Shown piece after piece: positions 45,266 through 54,678 of a DNA stretch of 64,000 nt (within the stretch, counting starts at the first letter, position 1; each line of letters begins with the position of its first letter). A program made the position numbers and the translations under genes. The notes below the pieces were generated by a model. That model was not told the DNA's origin. It saw nothing but the letters and a program-made list of their open reading frames with translations, and ran no database searches. The stretch spans positions 1 through 64,000 of the forward strand of contig CAWEAZ010000031.1 in assembly GCA_963807155.1 (NCBI GenBank), written 5' to 3'. Source of the stretch: JACCZX01 sp963807155 (GTDB lineage: Bacteria; Pseudomonadota; Gammaproteobacteria; Burkholderiales; Burkholderiaceae_F).

Positions 45266-46495
45266 CGACGTTCGTAATCATCGCCGTTGCGATGGTGGCG
45301 GTAGCGCTCGCCTGGATACTGTGGCCGCTGCTACGGCCTACGGCTTCGCGTTCGGTCGAGCACTCTGCGGCTAACGTGTCGATCTTCAAAGATCAGTTCG
45401 CAGATCTCGATGCCGATCTGGCGCGCGGGACGCTGTCGGCAGAGCAACACGCCGAGTCCAAGAGCGAGCTCGAACGGCGGCTGCTCGACGAGGCACGTAG
45501 TCCGGAATCAGCACGCATCGAGCGCCGCCCGCATCGATGGCCTGCCGTAATCGTTGCGCTGATCGCACCGCTAGCGGCCGCGGGTCTGTACTGGAAAATA
45601 GGTACGTCCCGGAGCGTTATCTCCGCAGGCAGCCACAGAGCAGGACGCAAATCAGCCGACCCGCGAGCAGATCGACGCGATGATCGCGCAGGTCAAGCAG
45701 CGCCTCGAAAAGGAGCCCGGCAATATCGAAGGGTGGACGATTCTGGCGCGCACGCATTACACGATGGGTAACTTTCCGGAAGCGGCTGCCGCGTATGCAA
45801 CGCTCAGCACGCTGATCCCCTACGACGCCGACTTGCTCGCCGATTACGCCGACGCGTTAGCGATGAGCCAGGGACGAAGTTTCGCCGGCAAACCGATGGA
45901 ACTCGTTCAACTCGCGCTGAAGATCGATCCTACCCAATGGAAAGCGCTTGCGATGTCGGGCTCGGAAGCGTTCGAGCGCAAGGACTACAAGGCCGCGGCC
46001 GATTTCTGGCAACGTTTGCAGGACACGGCGCCTGCCGATTCGCCGATCCGTCAGCGACTTCAAGCCAGCATCGACGAAGCGCGCTCTCTGGCGGGGATGC
46101 CGCCGGTGGCGCAGGCCCAGAAGGGCGGTGCAGCCAGTGGAGGCGGCGAGGGTCGCAGCGTCAGCGGCATCGTCACGCTCAGTCCTGCGCTGGCTGCCAA
46201 GGTGAAACCCGATGACTCGGTGTTTGTGTTTGCACGCCCGGCAGACGGCTCGCGCATGCCGGTCGCCGTAGTGCGCGCACGAGTGAGCGAGCTGCCGTTG
46301 CGATTTACGCTGGACGATTCGCGCGCGATGGCACCGACCGCGAAGATCTCCGCGTTGACCGAGGTTATCGTCAATGCGCGAGTTTCGCGCTCAGGCAACG
46401 CGATCCCGGCAAGCGGTGACTTCGAAGGCACGACCGAGAAAGTCAAAGTCGGCACGCAGGGAATGTCACTCGTCATCGATCGCGCGATTCCTTAA
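45262..46495 (+). CDS. ccmI: Cytochrome c biogenesis protein CcmI/CycH (frameshift near 45615)
   Basis: The protein of about 410 residues has two N-terminal helices around a coiled-coil (VAMVAVALAWILWPLL, DQFADLDADLARGTLSAEQH, WPAVIVALIAPLAAAGLYWK). A TPR domain follows (QPTREQIDAMIAQVKQRLEK, GWTILARTHYTMGNFPEAAA, ADALAMSQGR), then a C-terminal beta domain (GIVTLSPALAAKVKPDDSVF). It holds apocytochromes for heme attachment. The frame changes near WKIGT; removing one T from ACGTCCCGG restores GALSPQAATEQDANQP. It is the last ccm gene. Confidence 0.92.
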
Positions 46496-46510
46496 GCGAG
46501 AAGCTTCGCA

Positions 46511-47137
46511 GTGGTGGCTTCAGCCGTTGTCTCAACCGTTCAGGGTCTATGGCGTGCCGTCGTACTGGCGGCTCGGCGCGCGCTGGGTTTGCCTAGCCAA
46601 CTGAATACGGAAGACCGCCGCGTCCTCGAGCAGGTCATCCTGCCTGAGTACGCCAGCCGGCCCGATGTGTCGCGCATCCTGTTCGTTGGATGCGCGGCGT
46701 ACACGCAACAGTACGGCGAACTCTTCGGTAACCGCGAGTATTGGACGATCGATCCGGTAGCACGGCGGCGCCGGTACGGCAGTACGCGTCACATCGTCGA
46801 CACACTGCAGAACCTGGGCAGCCATGTCGCTCCGGAGTATTTCGATCTGATCGTTTGCAATGGTGTGTTGGGATGGGGCTTAAATACGCCGGCTGATGCT
46901 GAGGCGGCGCTGGCGGCGTGCTTCAAGCACTTGCGCGCGGGTGGCCATTTGCTGCTGGGGTGGAACAACATCTCGCCGCGAAACCGCGTCATGCCCGACG
47001 ACATTCCCTCGCTGAGGTCTTTCGAGCGCAGCAACTTCGGGGCAAGCCGAACTGCTCGGTTGGAAATCGATGCGCCTAACCGGCACGTGTTCGACTTCTA
47101 CCGGAAGCCCTCGACGGACTACTCAAAACCACTTTAA
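46511..47137 (+). CDS. Class I SAM-dependent methyltransferase-like protein
   Basis: The 208-residue protein starts at GTG 46511. It shows a Rossmann-type methyltransferase outline: RILFVGCAAYTQQYGELFG (motif I region, less Gly-rich than usual), REYWTIDPVARRRRYGS (acidic residue after strand 2), PEYFDLIVCNGVLGWGLNTP (motif IV region), then AALAACFKHLRAGGHLLLGW. No specific substrate is suggested. It lies just downstream of ccmI on the same strand but is not a usual ccm gene. Confidence 0.7.
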   Translation: MVASAVVSTVQGLWRAVVLAARRALGLPSQLNTEDRRVLEQVILPEYASRPDVSRILFVGCAAYTQQYGELFGNREYWTIDPVARRRRYGSTRHIVDTLQNLGSHVAPEYFDLIVCNGVLGWGLNTPADAEAALAACFKHLRAGGHLLLGWNNISPRNRVMPDDIPSLRSFERSNFGASRTARLEIDAPNRHVFDFYRKPSTDYSKPL

Positions 47138-47194
47138 GAATATTGCCTAGTCTATTGATGTATATGGATATTTTAGTGAGATAGCTAACGGGCA

Positions 47195-47206
47195 CTGCTC
47201 GAGCAG
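47195..47206. promoter_or_regulatory. 12-bp palindrome upstream of ku in an AT-rich gap
   Basis: CTGCTCGAGCAG is a perfect dyad about 50 bp before the Ku start. The preceding stretch 47138-47185 is unusually AT-rich for this genome and contains TTGCCT and TATATGGAT elements that could form a promoter. Low confidence; no regulator is implied. Confidence 0.3.
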
Positions 47207-47254
47207 GACTGGCGTTTGCCCGCCCGCCTCGCAGGTCCCTCCGAAAGCCGACTC

Positions 47255-48170
47255 ATGGCCGCTCGCTCGCTGCAATCCGTGACGATTACCTTCGGGCTCG
47301 TCACGATCCCCGTGAAGATGTACGTAGCCACCAATCCCCGCGCTGGCGTTTCATTCACGATGCTCGATGCCAAGGGCGGTCGGGTGAAACAGCAATACAT
47401 CTCCGCGGAATCGGGCGAAGTCGTTCCGCGCAACGAGATGATCAAAGGGTACGAATTCGAGAAGGACCGGTTCGTCACATTCACCAAGGAAGAGCTGAAA
47501 GCGCTCGAACAGGTGTCGACCGGTGCAATTGAAATCACCGAATTTGTGCCGGCTGCGTCGATCGACCCGGTGTATTACGAGAAGGCGTATTACATCGGCC
47601 CCGACAAGGGCGGGGCGAAGCCGTATCGACTGCTCGCGGCGGCGATGCGCGACTCGGAGCGCTCGGCGATCGGGCGCTGGGCGGCGCGTGGCAAACAGTA
47701 TCTGGTGAACATCCGCGTGGTTGAGCATCGATTGATTCTGCAAGAGCTGCTGTACGCCGATGAAGTGCGGCCGATCGAGGAGGTTGAAGTGCCCGATGCA
47801 AAGGTCAGTCCGAAGGAGCTGGTGCTGGCCAAACAACTGATCGACAGCATTACTTCGAAGGCGTTTGATCCGACTCAGTACAAGGACGACGTGCACGAGC
47901 GCATCGAAGCGCAAATTCAGAAGAAGGTCGAGGGCGAGGAAATCACGGTTCCCGAGGGCACGGCAGCACCGGCGAGCGCAAAGGTGATCGACATCATGGA
48001 TGCGCTGCGCGCCAGCCTGAATCGAAAAGGCGGCAACGGCGCCGGAACCCATACTCCGGCTGTCAAAGGATCGGCCGGGCGCAAGGCCGTCAAGCGGCCG
48101 GAAGAAAGGAAGACCGCGCAAGAAGGCGGCCAAGAAGTCCGCCGGCCGCACCGTCCGCAAAGCCGCGTAA
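47255..48170 (+). CDS. ku: Non-homologous end-joining protein Ku (frameshift near 48098)
   Basis: The protein of about 305 residues matches bacterial Ku: RSLQSVTITFGLVTIPVKMY, KGGRVKQQYISAESGEVVPR, DPVYYEKAYYIGPDKGGAKP and VLAKQLIDSITSKAFDPTQY. It forms the homodimeric ring on DNA ends and recruits a ligase. The C-terminal basic tail is read in a second frame as RKKGRPRKKAAKKSAGRTVR, ending at TAA 48170; the first frame instead runs on to 48280 with an unconvincing tail. Lysine-rich tails of this kind are common in Ku. No ligD is adjacent; an ATP-dependent ligase lies at 58714-60272. Confidence 0.93.
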
Positions 48171-48260
48171 GCTGGCCGAGCAATTTGCTGACGAGTGTCT
48201 TGCACGGTCTGGCCGGTGGCGCCGCACGCCGGCGCCACGTACTACATAAGGAGTGTCCCT

Positions 48261-48863
48261 ATGGCAACAAAGTCATCTAATGCCAATCCCATTGCAAATT
48301 TTTACGAAGCTCAGACGGTGGCTACGGCGGAGATCGCGAATGCCGCTTTGAACGGAATGCAGCGACTGCAGAAGCTGACGTTGCAGGCGCTGCGCGCAGG
48401 CGCGGGCGGACAGCTCTCGCTTGCCCAATCGATGGCGTCGATGCGCGATGGCGGCGATATCAGCCGCTCGGTTTCAGAAGCAGCAGCACCTGCGGCGGAG
48501 CAGAGCGCGCGCTATCAGCGTGAGATGGTGCAGGCGATTGCCGAGATGAACAACGACATCGTGCGCGCGAGCTATTCGATGATGGAGCGGATGCGTGATG
48601 CGCTGGGCAGCGCGACGCAAGGCTCGATGCTATCGGCCTTACCGGGCTTGCCGGCGCGCGGCGAAGGCATGACAAATACACTCGCAATGGTGGACTCCGC
48701 GATGCGCCAATGGCAGACGGCAGTTCAACAGATGATGGACACGCCGGCCGTTGCGATGGCCGTCGTGTCGGCAGACGAAGAACGCCCGCGCGCTTCAAGT
48801 GGTGGCGCCGCGCGCAAGTCGAAGCGTCCGGCGAAGCGCAAGTCTGGCGCGCGCACTCGCTGA
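48261..48863 (+). CDS. Phasin-like granule-associated protein with basic tail
   Basis: From ATG 48261 this is 200 residues and almost wholly helical. The N-terminal NPIANFYEAQTVATAEIANA and ALNGMQRLQKLTLQALRAGA are phasin-like. SARYQREMVQAIAEMNNDIV follows, and the end is a Lys/Arg/Ala tail (RKSKRPAKRKSGARTR) of the PhaF/histone H1 type that can bind DNA. Phasins coat polyhydroxyalkanoate granules; the tail suggests linking granules to the nucleoid. GGAGTGTCCCT precedes the ATG. Assignment is by pattern only. Confidence 0.7.
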   Translation: MATKSSNANPIANFYEAQTVATAEIANAALNGMQRLQKLTLQALRAGAGGQLSLAQSMASMRDGGDISRSVSEAAAPAAEQSARYQREMVQAIAEMNNDIVRASYSMMERMRDALGSATQGSMLSALPGLPARGEGMTNTLAMVDSAMRQWQTAVQQMMDTPAVAMAVVSADEERPRASSGGAARKSKRPAKRKSGARTR

Positions 48864-48911
48864 CGTCAGTCAATTGCAGCGGTCACTGCGTAGCGTTGCA
48901 CTTATAGCGCT

Positions 48912-50238
48912 GTGACCTTTGCGATCTGGGCGCTGATCGCCGGCGCCATCTTCACGGTGATGGCGCTGTCCGGCACGCTGCTGAAGCGGCTGCCGCTCAG
49001 CACGTCAATGCTTTATCTGCTGGCCGGATTCGTACTGGGTCCCGCCGGCTTCGCGCTGCTCACGCCATCTCCGATCACCGATCATCGTGTTCTCGAGATC
49101 GTTGCCGAAGCGGCACTACTGGTCTCTCTGTTTGCGGTCGGCCTGAAGCTGACGCTGCCGCTGTCCGACCGCAGATGGCGCGCGCCGCTGCGGCTCGCCA
49201 CGCTGTCGATGCTGATTACGATTGCGCTGCTGTCCGCCATCGGTGTCATGTTGTTCGATCTTCCGCTTGGCGCTGCGATCTTGCTGGCGGCGATGCTCGC
49301 GCCGACGGACCCAGTGCTTGCATCCGACGTGCAGTTGGAAGATCCGAATGACCGCGATTCTGTTCGGTTCAGTCTGACCGGGGAGGGCGGGCTGAACGAC
49401 GGCGCTGCGTTTCCGTTTGTGATGCTTGGCCTTGCGTTGCTGGGTTTGCGTGACTCGGGCTGGAGTTACTGGCGCTGGGGGACGCTCGATCTCGTCTGGC
49501 CGATCGCCGGCGGACTCGCCATTGGTGCGCTGTGCGGATACGCGATCGGGAAGCTCGTGCTGTATTTGCGCACGCGACATCAGGAAGCCGTCGGACTCGA
49601 CGAGTTCCTGATGCTCGGATTGATCGGGGTCGCCTACGGCGCTTCGCAGCTCGCTGCCACCTACGGCTTCCTCGCGGTATTCGCAGCCGGACTCGCATTG
49701 CAGCGCTCGCAGCGCAAGCCCGTCAGCGCGGAAGTCGTGCGACGTCAGCCGACAAGAAAATCGAAAAGGCAATGACCAAGAGCAGCAAGAAAGAGCTGCG
49801 ACTGATCCGCAGTTGGCCGGTGCGTACATGACGCAGGCGGTGCGCGGCTTCAACGAGCAGCTAGAGCGCATCGTCGAAGTCGCGATTGTCATCATCGTCG
49901 GCGCAATGTTGACGTTGGTCGTGTTGCCGCAAAATGCAATCGTTTATCTGATATTGCTATTTTTTGTCGTGCGTCCGCTCGCTGTGTGGCTCGGCCTCGC
50001 CGGACTCAATATGCCGCGCGACCAGAAGCTGCTGATCGGCTGGTTTGGCATTCGCGGCATCGGCTCGATCTATTACCTGTTGTACGCGATCGGACAGGGA
50101 CTGCTGCAGGCACCGTTAACTCAGATGATGATGTCGATCGTGCTCACCGCGGTGGCCGTGTCAATCGTCGTACACGGAATCTCTGTGACGCCGCTGATGA
50201 ACCTTTACGGCGAGCGTCGCAAGTCTGTTAGCCGTTGA
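48912..50238 (+). CDS. CPA1-type sodium/proton antiporter (frameshifts near 49738 and 49800)
   Basis: From GTG 48912 this is a multi-helix transporter of about 440 residues. Conserved CPA1 parts include MLYLLAGFVLGPAGFALLTP, AAMLAPTDPVLASDVQLEDP with the ion-binding Asp region, SLTGEGGLNDGAAFPFVMLG and IGWFGIRGIGSIYYLLYAIG. The central loop (SADKKIEKAMTKSSKKE, ATDPQLAGAYMTQA) is in other frames, so two indels within about 70 bp interrupt it. It exchanges Na+ or K+ for protons at the inner membrane. Confidence 0.85.
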
Positions 50239-50255
50239 TCAAATCGACGCAGCGC

Positions 50256-50906
50256 TTACTGCTGCGCCTGTGATCCCCATAGTTGCTTCAGGCGTGCGTC
50301 GCGTCCGCAGTTGGCGCGGTAAAACTTGTACCTCACCGGATTCTTGGTGTGATAGTCCTGGTGATACTCCTCCGCGGGATAAAACTGCGTTGCATTGACG
50401 ATCTCGGTGACGATCGGCTCGCGAAACGGCTTGTTGGCGCTCAGCGCTTTCTTCGACGCTTCGGCCAGCGCGCGCTGCTGTTCGTCGTGCGTGAAGATCG
50501 CCGTACGGTACGGGTTGCCGGAGTCGCAAAATTGCCGGTCCTTCGTCGTTGGGTCGATCGTGCGCCAGTAGTACTCGACAAGCTTCGAGTAAGTCACCTT
50601 GCTCGGGTCAAAGACCACCTGCACGGCTTCGGCGTGCCCACTGTTGCCGGCAGAGACGCTGTCATACGTCGGATTGGCGGTCCTGCCGCCGATGTAGCCG
50701 GAGGTGGTTGAAATAACCCCGTCGACTTTGTCGAAATCGGCTTCGGTACACCAGAAGCATCCGCCGGCGAACGTCGCAATCGCGGTCGATGCAGGAGGAC
50801 TTCCCGCTGACGGCTTCGATTGCTTTGTCTGCGCGAATACGCCAGCGGTGGCAATCCCCGCCACCATCAATGCCGCGACGACGCCAAATAGTGTGCGGCG
50901 GTTCAT
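50256..50906 (-). CDS. msrA: Exported peptide methionine sulfoxide reductase MsrA
   Basis: The 216-residue protein has a signal peptide (RRTLFGVVAALMVAGIATAG) and the MsrA domain: TFAGGCFWCTEADFDKVDGV holds the catalytic Cys, with SGYIGGRTANPTYDSVSAG, GHAEAVQVVFDPSKVTYSKL and PAEEYHQDYHTKNP. It reduces S-methionine sulfoxide, here in the periplasm. Its ATG overlaps the msrB stop, so the two are co-translated. A C-terminal Cys in YRANCGRDARLKQLWG may be resolving. Confidence 0.95.
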   Translation of the reverse strand: MNRRTLFGVVAALMVAGIATAGVFAQTKQSKPSAGSPPASTAIATFAGGCFWCTEADFDKVDGVISTTSGYIGGRTANPTYDSVSAGNSGHAEAVQVVFDPSKVTYSKLVEYYWRTIDPTTKDRQFCDSGNPYRTAIFTHDEQQRALAEASKKALSANKPFREPIVTEIVNATQFYPAEEYHQDYHTKNPVRYKFYRANCGRDARLKQLWGSQAQQ

Positions 50907-51410
50907 GCTGCCGCCGGTACGAATTTAAGCGCCACGCCGTTGTTGCAGTAGCGCTTGCCCGTCGGCGCCGGGCCGTCGTCGAACACGTGACCCTGATGGC
51001 CTTCACACCGCACGCAGTGGTACTCGGTGCGCGGAAAAATCAGCTTGTAATCGGTCTTGATGCCGAGTGCATCAGGCAGAGGCTGATAGAAACTCGGCCA
51101 TCCGGTGCCGCTCTCGTACTTCGTTGCGCTCGAAAATAGCGGCAACTCGCAGCCGGCGCACTGATACGTTCCTTTGCGTTTTTCGCGATTCAGCGCACTG
51201 GAGCCGGGCGGCTCGGTCCCTTCATGGCGCAATACGCGATACTGCTCGGACGTGAGTCGCGCTTTCCACTCGGCGTCCGATAAGGTTGATCTTCGCAGCA
51301 CCACCGGCGCTGCTTTTACCAGCCTTGGAATCTGCGGTAACCGTGCGAGCCGCACCGCCACCAATTCCGAGTGCCGCCAGTGTCGTGAGCAGTGAACGTC
51401 GGGTCATCAT
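50903..51410 (-). CDS. msrB: Exported peptide methionine-R-sulfoxide reductase MsrB (frameshift near 51288)
   Basis: The protein of about 168 residues starts at ATG 51410 or 51407 with a twin-arginine-like leader (TRRSLLTTLAALGIGGGAAR). After one indel the MsrB domain follows: LSDAEWKARLTSEQYRVLRH, CAGCELPLFSSATKYESGTG, WPSFYQPL, CVRCEGHQGHVFDDGPAPTG and the catalytic region KRYCNNGVALKF. Two CxxC pairs bind zinc. It reduces the R isomer, complementing MsrA, in the periplasm. The single indel joins KIN to LSDAEWK. Confidence 0.93.
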
Positions 51411-51498
51411 TCGTCTTCCTCTAATCAAGCAATGTTTGTGTATCCAAGTTAGCGCGGATTAGTCGTCGCGGAACACCGGTCCTTACACGGCGTGCACG

Positions 51499-52299
51499 CT
51501 ACTGCGCTTGGAGTTGCATGCCAGTCCGATCGTTCACGATGACAAGCTGTTGGCCATTGGACGGTTGCAGGGTTTTCCCGCGAAATTCAACGCTAGGACG
51601 GTTGCATACCTGGTGCGTACTGGTCGTGCGCGTGGGTAGCTGAAATGTTTGGCCGTCGAGCCTGTATTCAACGCTATCGCCGGTTCGATTCGCCACTTTG
51701 AATTCGACCATCTGTGACTTTGGCCTGCCGAATAGTTGGACAGCATAGTAATAGTCGGTGCGCGGGCTGTGGGCGATGGCGACTGCGGTTTCGGTCACGT
51801 TCGGATTGACCATGTTTTCACGGTGTCCGGGCGAGTTCTGCCAGCCTTCGAAAAGGCGTCGTGCGAGCTCTGCCGCGTCGGTGCCGTCGGAAGTGAATAC
51901 GTAGGCGATGTTCTCCGCGACGGAGCAGTACTCGTAGCCGAAACGCTTCACGCGTGCAGCGGGCTCGCTGCCGTCGGCCGAATGACTGAACTTGCCAGTG
52001 CGCGCCATGAAATCGGCAAAGTAGCGGGCGGCGCTGGCGAGCTGTGGAGCGGGACCCGTTTGCGGCAGATTTTCCTGGCGGCGAAAGGCGTTGGTCAGCG
52101 CAACCACGCGTCGGGCAGCTTCGGCGGTGTCGGCACGAGGCTGAGCGCTATCCGGACTGCGCCCTGTCGCTCGCGCCTTGGATGTAACGACCGTCGGGTC
52201 ACGCTGCTGACTGACTTGCGCCTGGATCGGCTGAACAAACACCTGCGCAACGACGGCGCAAACCGCGAGTGCGCTGCACCCAGACTTACTTGGCACCAA
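51499..52299 (-). CDS. Exported CAP (SCP-like) domain protein
   Basis: The 266-residue protein has a signal peptide (ALAVCAVVAQVFVQPIQAQ) and a CAP domain (VVALTNAFRRQENLPQTGPA, ASAARYFADFMARTGKFSHS, CSVAENIAYVFTSDG, LFEGWQNSPGHRENMVNPNV). About 65 further residues rich in polar strands complete it. CAP proteins are secreted; bacterial members have varied or unknown roles. Its start region overlaps the stop of the upstream dehydrogenase by 14 nt, suggesting co-transcription. Confidence 0.87.
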   Translation of the reverse strand: MVPSKSGCSALAVCAVVAQVFVQPIQAQVSQQRDPTVVTSKARATGRSPDSAQPRADTAEAARRVVALTNAFRRQENLPQTGPAPQLASAARYFADFMARTGKFSHSADGSEPAARVKRFGYEYCSVAENIAYVFTSDGTDAAELARRLFEGWQNSPGHRENMVNPNVTETAVAIAHSPRTDYYYAVQLFGRPKSQMVEFKVANRTGDSVEYRLDGQTFQLPTRTTSTHQVCNRPSVEFRGKTLQPSNGQQLVIVNDRTGMQLQAQ

Positions 52300-53602
52300 C
52301 CGACGTCACGCGCCAGATGATGTTGCCCACGTCGTCGGCCACCAGCAGCGCGCCCCGGCGATCAATCGCAACACCCACCGGACGCCCATACGCTTTGCCC
52401 TCAGCGTTGACGAAACCGGTCAGCACATCGACCGGTGGACCCGATGGACGGCCCGCGGTAAACGGAACGAACACGACGTTGTAGCCGCTGCGCGGTTTGC
52501 GATTCCATGAGCCGTGCTGGCCGATGAACATGCCGTTGGCAAATTGTGCGGGCAGCGTATTGCCCTCGCTCCACGTCAGGCCTAACGCCGCCACGTGCGA
52601 TCCGAGCGCGTAATCGGGCACGATCGCTTTCGCCACGAGGTCGGGCCGCTTGGGCTCGACTCGGTCGTCGACGTGCTGACCGAAATAGCTCCATGGCCAT
52701 CCGTAAAAGCCACCATCGCGCACTGAAGTCAGATAATCAGGCACGAGGTTGTGGCCGATGTCATCGCGCTCGTTGACGACAGTCCACAACATGCCGGTGG
52801 TCGGCTCCCACGCCATTCCGTTCGGGTTGCGCAATCCAGACGCATACAGCCGACGACTACCCGCGGTGCGGTCGATCTCCCAGATCGCGGCACGGCCTTC
52901 TTCCATCGACAAACCATTTTCGCCTGCGTTGCTGTTGGAACCCACCGTTGCGTACAGCTTCGAACCGTCGCGGCTTGCTATTACGTTCTTGGTCCAGTGA
53001 TGGTTAAACGGCCCAGCGGGCAGATCGACCACCTTCGTGCCCGGCGTCTTGATTTCCGTCTCGCCCGCCTTGTAGGGGAAGCGCATCACCGCGTCGGTGT
53101 TGGCAACATAGAGTTGATCGCCGACCAGCGTGATGCCGAACGGCGAATTCAGTTCTGTCAGGAATGCCGAGCGAACTTCGGCAACGCCATCGCCATCGGC
53201 GTCGCGCAGTAGCGTAATGCGGTTGGCACTCGGAACACCGGCACCGGCGCGCGCCTGTACCTTGCCCATGATCCAGAAATACAGACCCGAGCGCTCAGGC
53301 CGCTTTGGCGCATTCGACTCGGCCACCAATACATCACCATTCGGAAGCACATAAACCCAGCGCGGATGATCGAGTCCGCTCGCAAACGCAACGACGCGCG
53401 TGCCGGCTGCTGCGGTCGGCACGACATCGGCTGGCCAGCCGACGGCAGGCGCGATGTGAACCGTAGTAATCAGCGGCTTATCAGGCGGGGGCAACTGCGG
53501 CGTCGGACCGACGCCGATGGTGACAGGAGTGCTCGCCGGCTCAGCACACGAAGACACGATCACCGCCATGGCCACCAGTGAAGCAAGCCGCATCAGTTTC
53601 AT
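52286..53602 (-). CDS. PQQ-type sorbosone/glucose dehydrogenase-like lipoprotein
   Basis: From ATG 53602 this is 438 residues with a lipoprotein signal (RLASLVAMAVIVSSCAEPAS). The beta-propeller shows the L-sorbosone dehydrogenase pattern: VAFASGLDHPRWVYVLPNGD, LLRDADGDGVAEVRSAFL, FNHHWTKNVIASRDGSKLYA, YASGLRNPNGMAWEPTTGML and GGFYGWPWSYFGQHVDDRVE. Such proteins oxidise sugars with PQQ in the periplasm or at the outer membrane, although many family members are untested. It is followed by the CAP gene. Confidence 0.85.
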   Translation of the reverse strand: MKLMRLASLVAMAVIVSSCAEPASTPVTIGVGPTPQLPPPDKPLITTVHIAPAVGWPADVVPTAAAGTRVVAFASGLDHPRWVYVLPNGDVLVAESNAPKRPERSGLYFWIMGKVQARAGAGVPSANRITLLRDADGDGVAEVRSAFLTELNSPFGITLVGDQLYVANTDAVMRFPYKAGETEIKTPGTKVVDLPAGPFNHHWTKNVIASRDGSKLYATVGSNSNAGENGLSMEEGRAAIWEIDRTAGSRRLYASGLRNPNGMAWEPTTGMLWTVVNERDDIGHNLVPDYLTSVRDGGFYGWPWSYFGQHVDDRVEPKRPDLVAKAIVPDYALGSHVAALGLTWSEGNTLPAQFANGMFIGQHGSWNRKPRSGYNVVFVPFTAGRPSGPPVDVLTGFVNAEGKAYGRPVGVAIDRRGALLVADDVGNIIWRVTSVGAK

Positions 53603-53755
53603 GGGGCGTTCCGGAGGGTAAATCACCTGCCGGAGCATTTCGCATGCCCGATTCGACCCACCCTCTGTGTCGCGGCCCGTTGACGTATAAATTCGGCGTA
53701 CAGAAAGCCACCTTTCGTTGACCACCAATTTTTTCAGTTACCAGGAGACCATGCA

Positions 53756-54103
53756 ATGAACATCACGCGACACGACCAGAGCGCCATCCTTTCGCAAGCT
53801 GTCGAGTATGGCGAGACCGTTTACCTGGCGGGCATCGTGGCGAAAGACCTGAACAAGGATGTGAAGGGCCAAACCAAGGAGATCCTCGACGAGATCGACC
53901 GCCTGCTGGCCAAATGCGGCTCGAGCAAGTCCAAGGTCCTGCAGTGCCATATCTGGGTGACTGACATCCGCAACCGCGCACCGATGAACGAGGTGTGGAC
54001 CGAGTGGGTCGACAAGAAGAATCTCCCGGCTCGCGCGTGCGTCGAAGCGAAGCTCGCCGATCCGAAAGCTCTGGTCGAGATCATGGCGATCGCCGGCAAA
54101 TAG
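53756..54103 (+). CDS. RidA (YjgF/YER057c) family protein
   Basis: The 115-residue protein has the family hallmarks YLAGIVAKDLNKDVKGQTKE, EILDEIDRLLAKCGSSKSKV and the conserved Arg in PARACVEAKLADPKALVEIM. RidA-type enzymes hydrolyse reactive imine/enamine intermediates. The subgroup cannot be fixed here. AGGAGACC precedes the ATG. It is divergent from the dehydrogenase gene, with a 153 bp gap in which I see no confident motif beyond a TTGACG. Confidence 0.88.
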   Translation: MNITRHDQSAILSQAVEYGETVYLAGIVAKDLNKDVKGQTKEILDEIDRLLAKCGSSKSKVLQCHIWVTDIRNRAPMNEVWTEWVDKKNLPARACVEAKLADPKALVEIMAIAGK

Positions 54104-54149
54104 GAGATTAAGACGCACTGCGAAGCGTTGGGCCTGCCTCTTCTACGGG

Positions 54150-54635
54150 CTACTTGGTGGTGCTCTTTTGCACATTGACCGCCTTGAGATCGAAGGGTCC
54201 GTTGCTTTCGACAAGGAACACACAGTCGGACGCCTTGTCGCAAGTCGTTGTGTGACGGTAGTTCCCGCCGGGCTGAAGGAAGTACGACCCAGGGCCTAGC
54301 CGGAATTCGGGCTTTCCCTCCGGGGCCTGGACGTAGGTCCCCGACACGATCACGACCTTCATGTCATGGGTGTGGGTGTGCAGGGGAGCTGCGAAACCCG
54401 CCGGCAGCTTGAACAGCGCGCCGAACGCACCCTTCGCACGGTTGCCCCACAGGTCTGCAACCTTGACTCCAGGGGCGCCGGGGCCCAGATCAGTCCACTT
54501 AATGTCGCTGGCCGGCATAACCACCAGTCGACTTTCTGCCGCTTTCGGGGCAGCCGTCTTTCCGGACCCCTGCGCCAAAGTTGCCACCGGCAAGGCGAAC
54601 GTGATCACAAGCGTCAGGACATGTCTTGGATTCAT
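54150..54635 (-). CDS. Exported cupin protein (DUF4437-like)
   Basis: The 161-residue protein has a signal peptide (LTLVITFALPVATLAQGSGK) and a cupin barrel: LPAGFAAPLHTHTHDMKVVI supplies the HxH metal pair, VSGTYVQAPEGKPEFRLGPG and YFLQPGGNYRHTTTCDKASD the second motif with His. The substrate is unknown. It is the last gene of a minus-strand operon after the aldolase, suggesting a link to sugar-acid metabolism. Confidence 0.82.
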   Translation of the reverse strand: MNPRHVLTLVITFALPVATLAQGSGKTAAPKAAESRLVVMPASDIKWTDLGPGAPGVKVADLWGNRAKGAFGALFKLPAGFAAPLHTHTHDMKVVIVSGTYVQAPEGKPEFRLGPGSYFLQPGGNYRHTTTCDKASDCVFLVESNGPFDLKAVNVQKSTTK

Positions 54636-54678
54636 CGGGTCCTCCGTCTACGCGGCACGTTGCGCTTCTCGCGTTGGC

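Noticed and set aside
47351..48238. Open frame of 295 codons antisense to ku
   Set aside because: It lies over the conserved Ku gene, has no ribosome site and a translation without recognisable motifs.
47216..48280. Ku ending at 48280 in a single frame
   Set aside because: That tail has no Ku-like features, whereas the other frame gives a typical Lys/Arg/Ala-rich tail with a stop at 48170 ahead of the phasin ribosome site.
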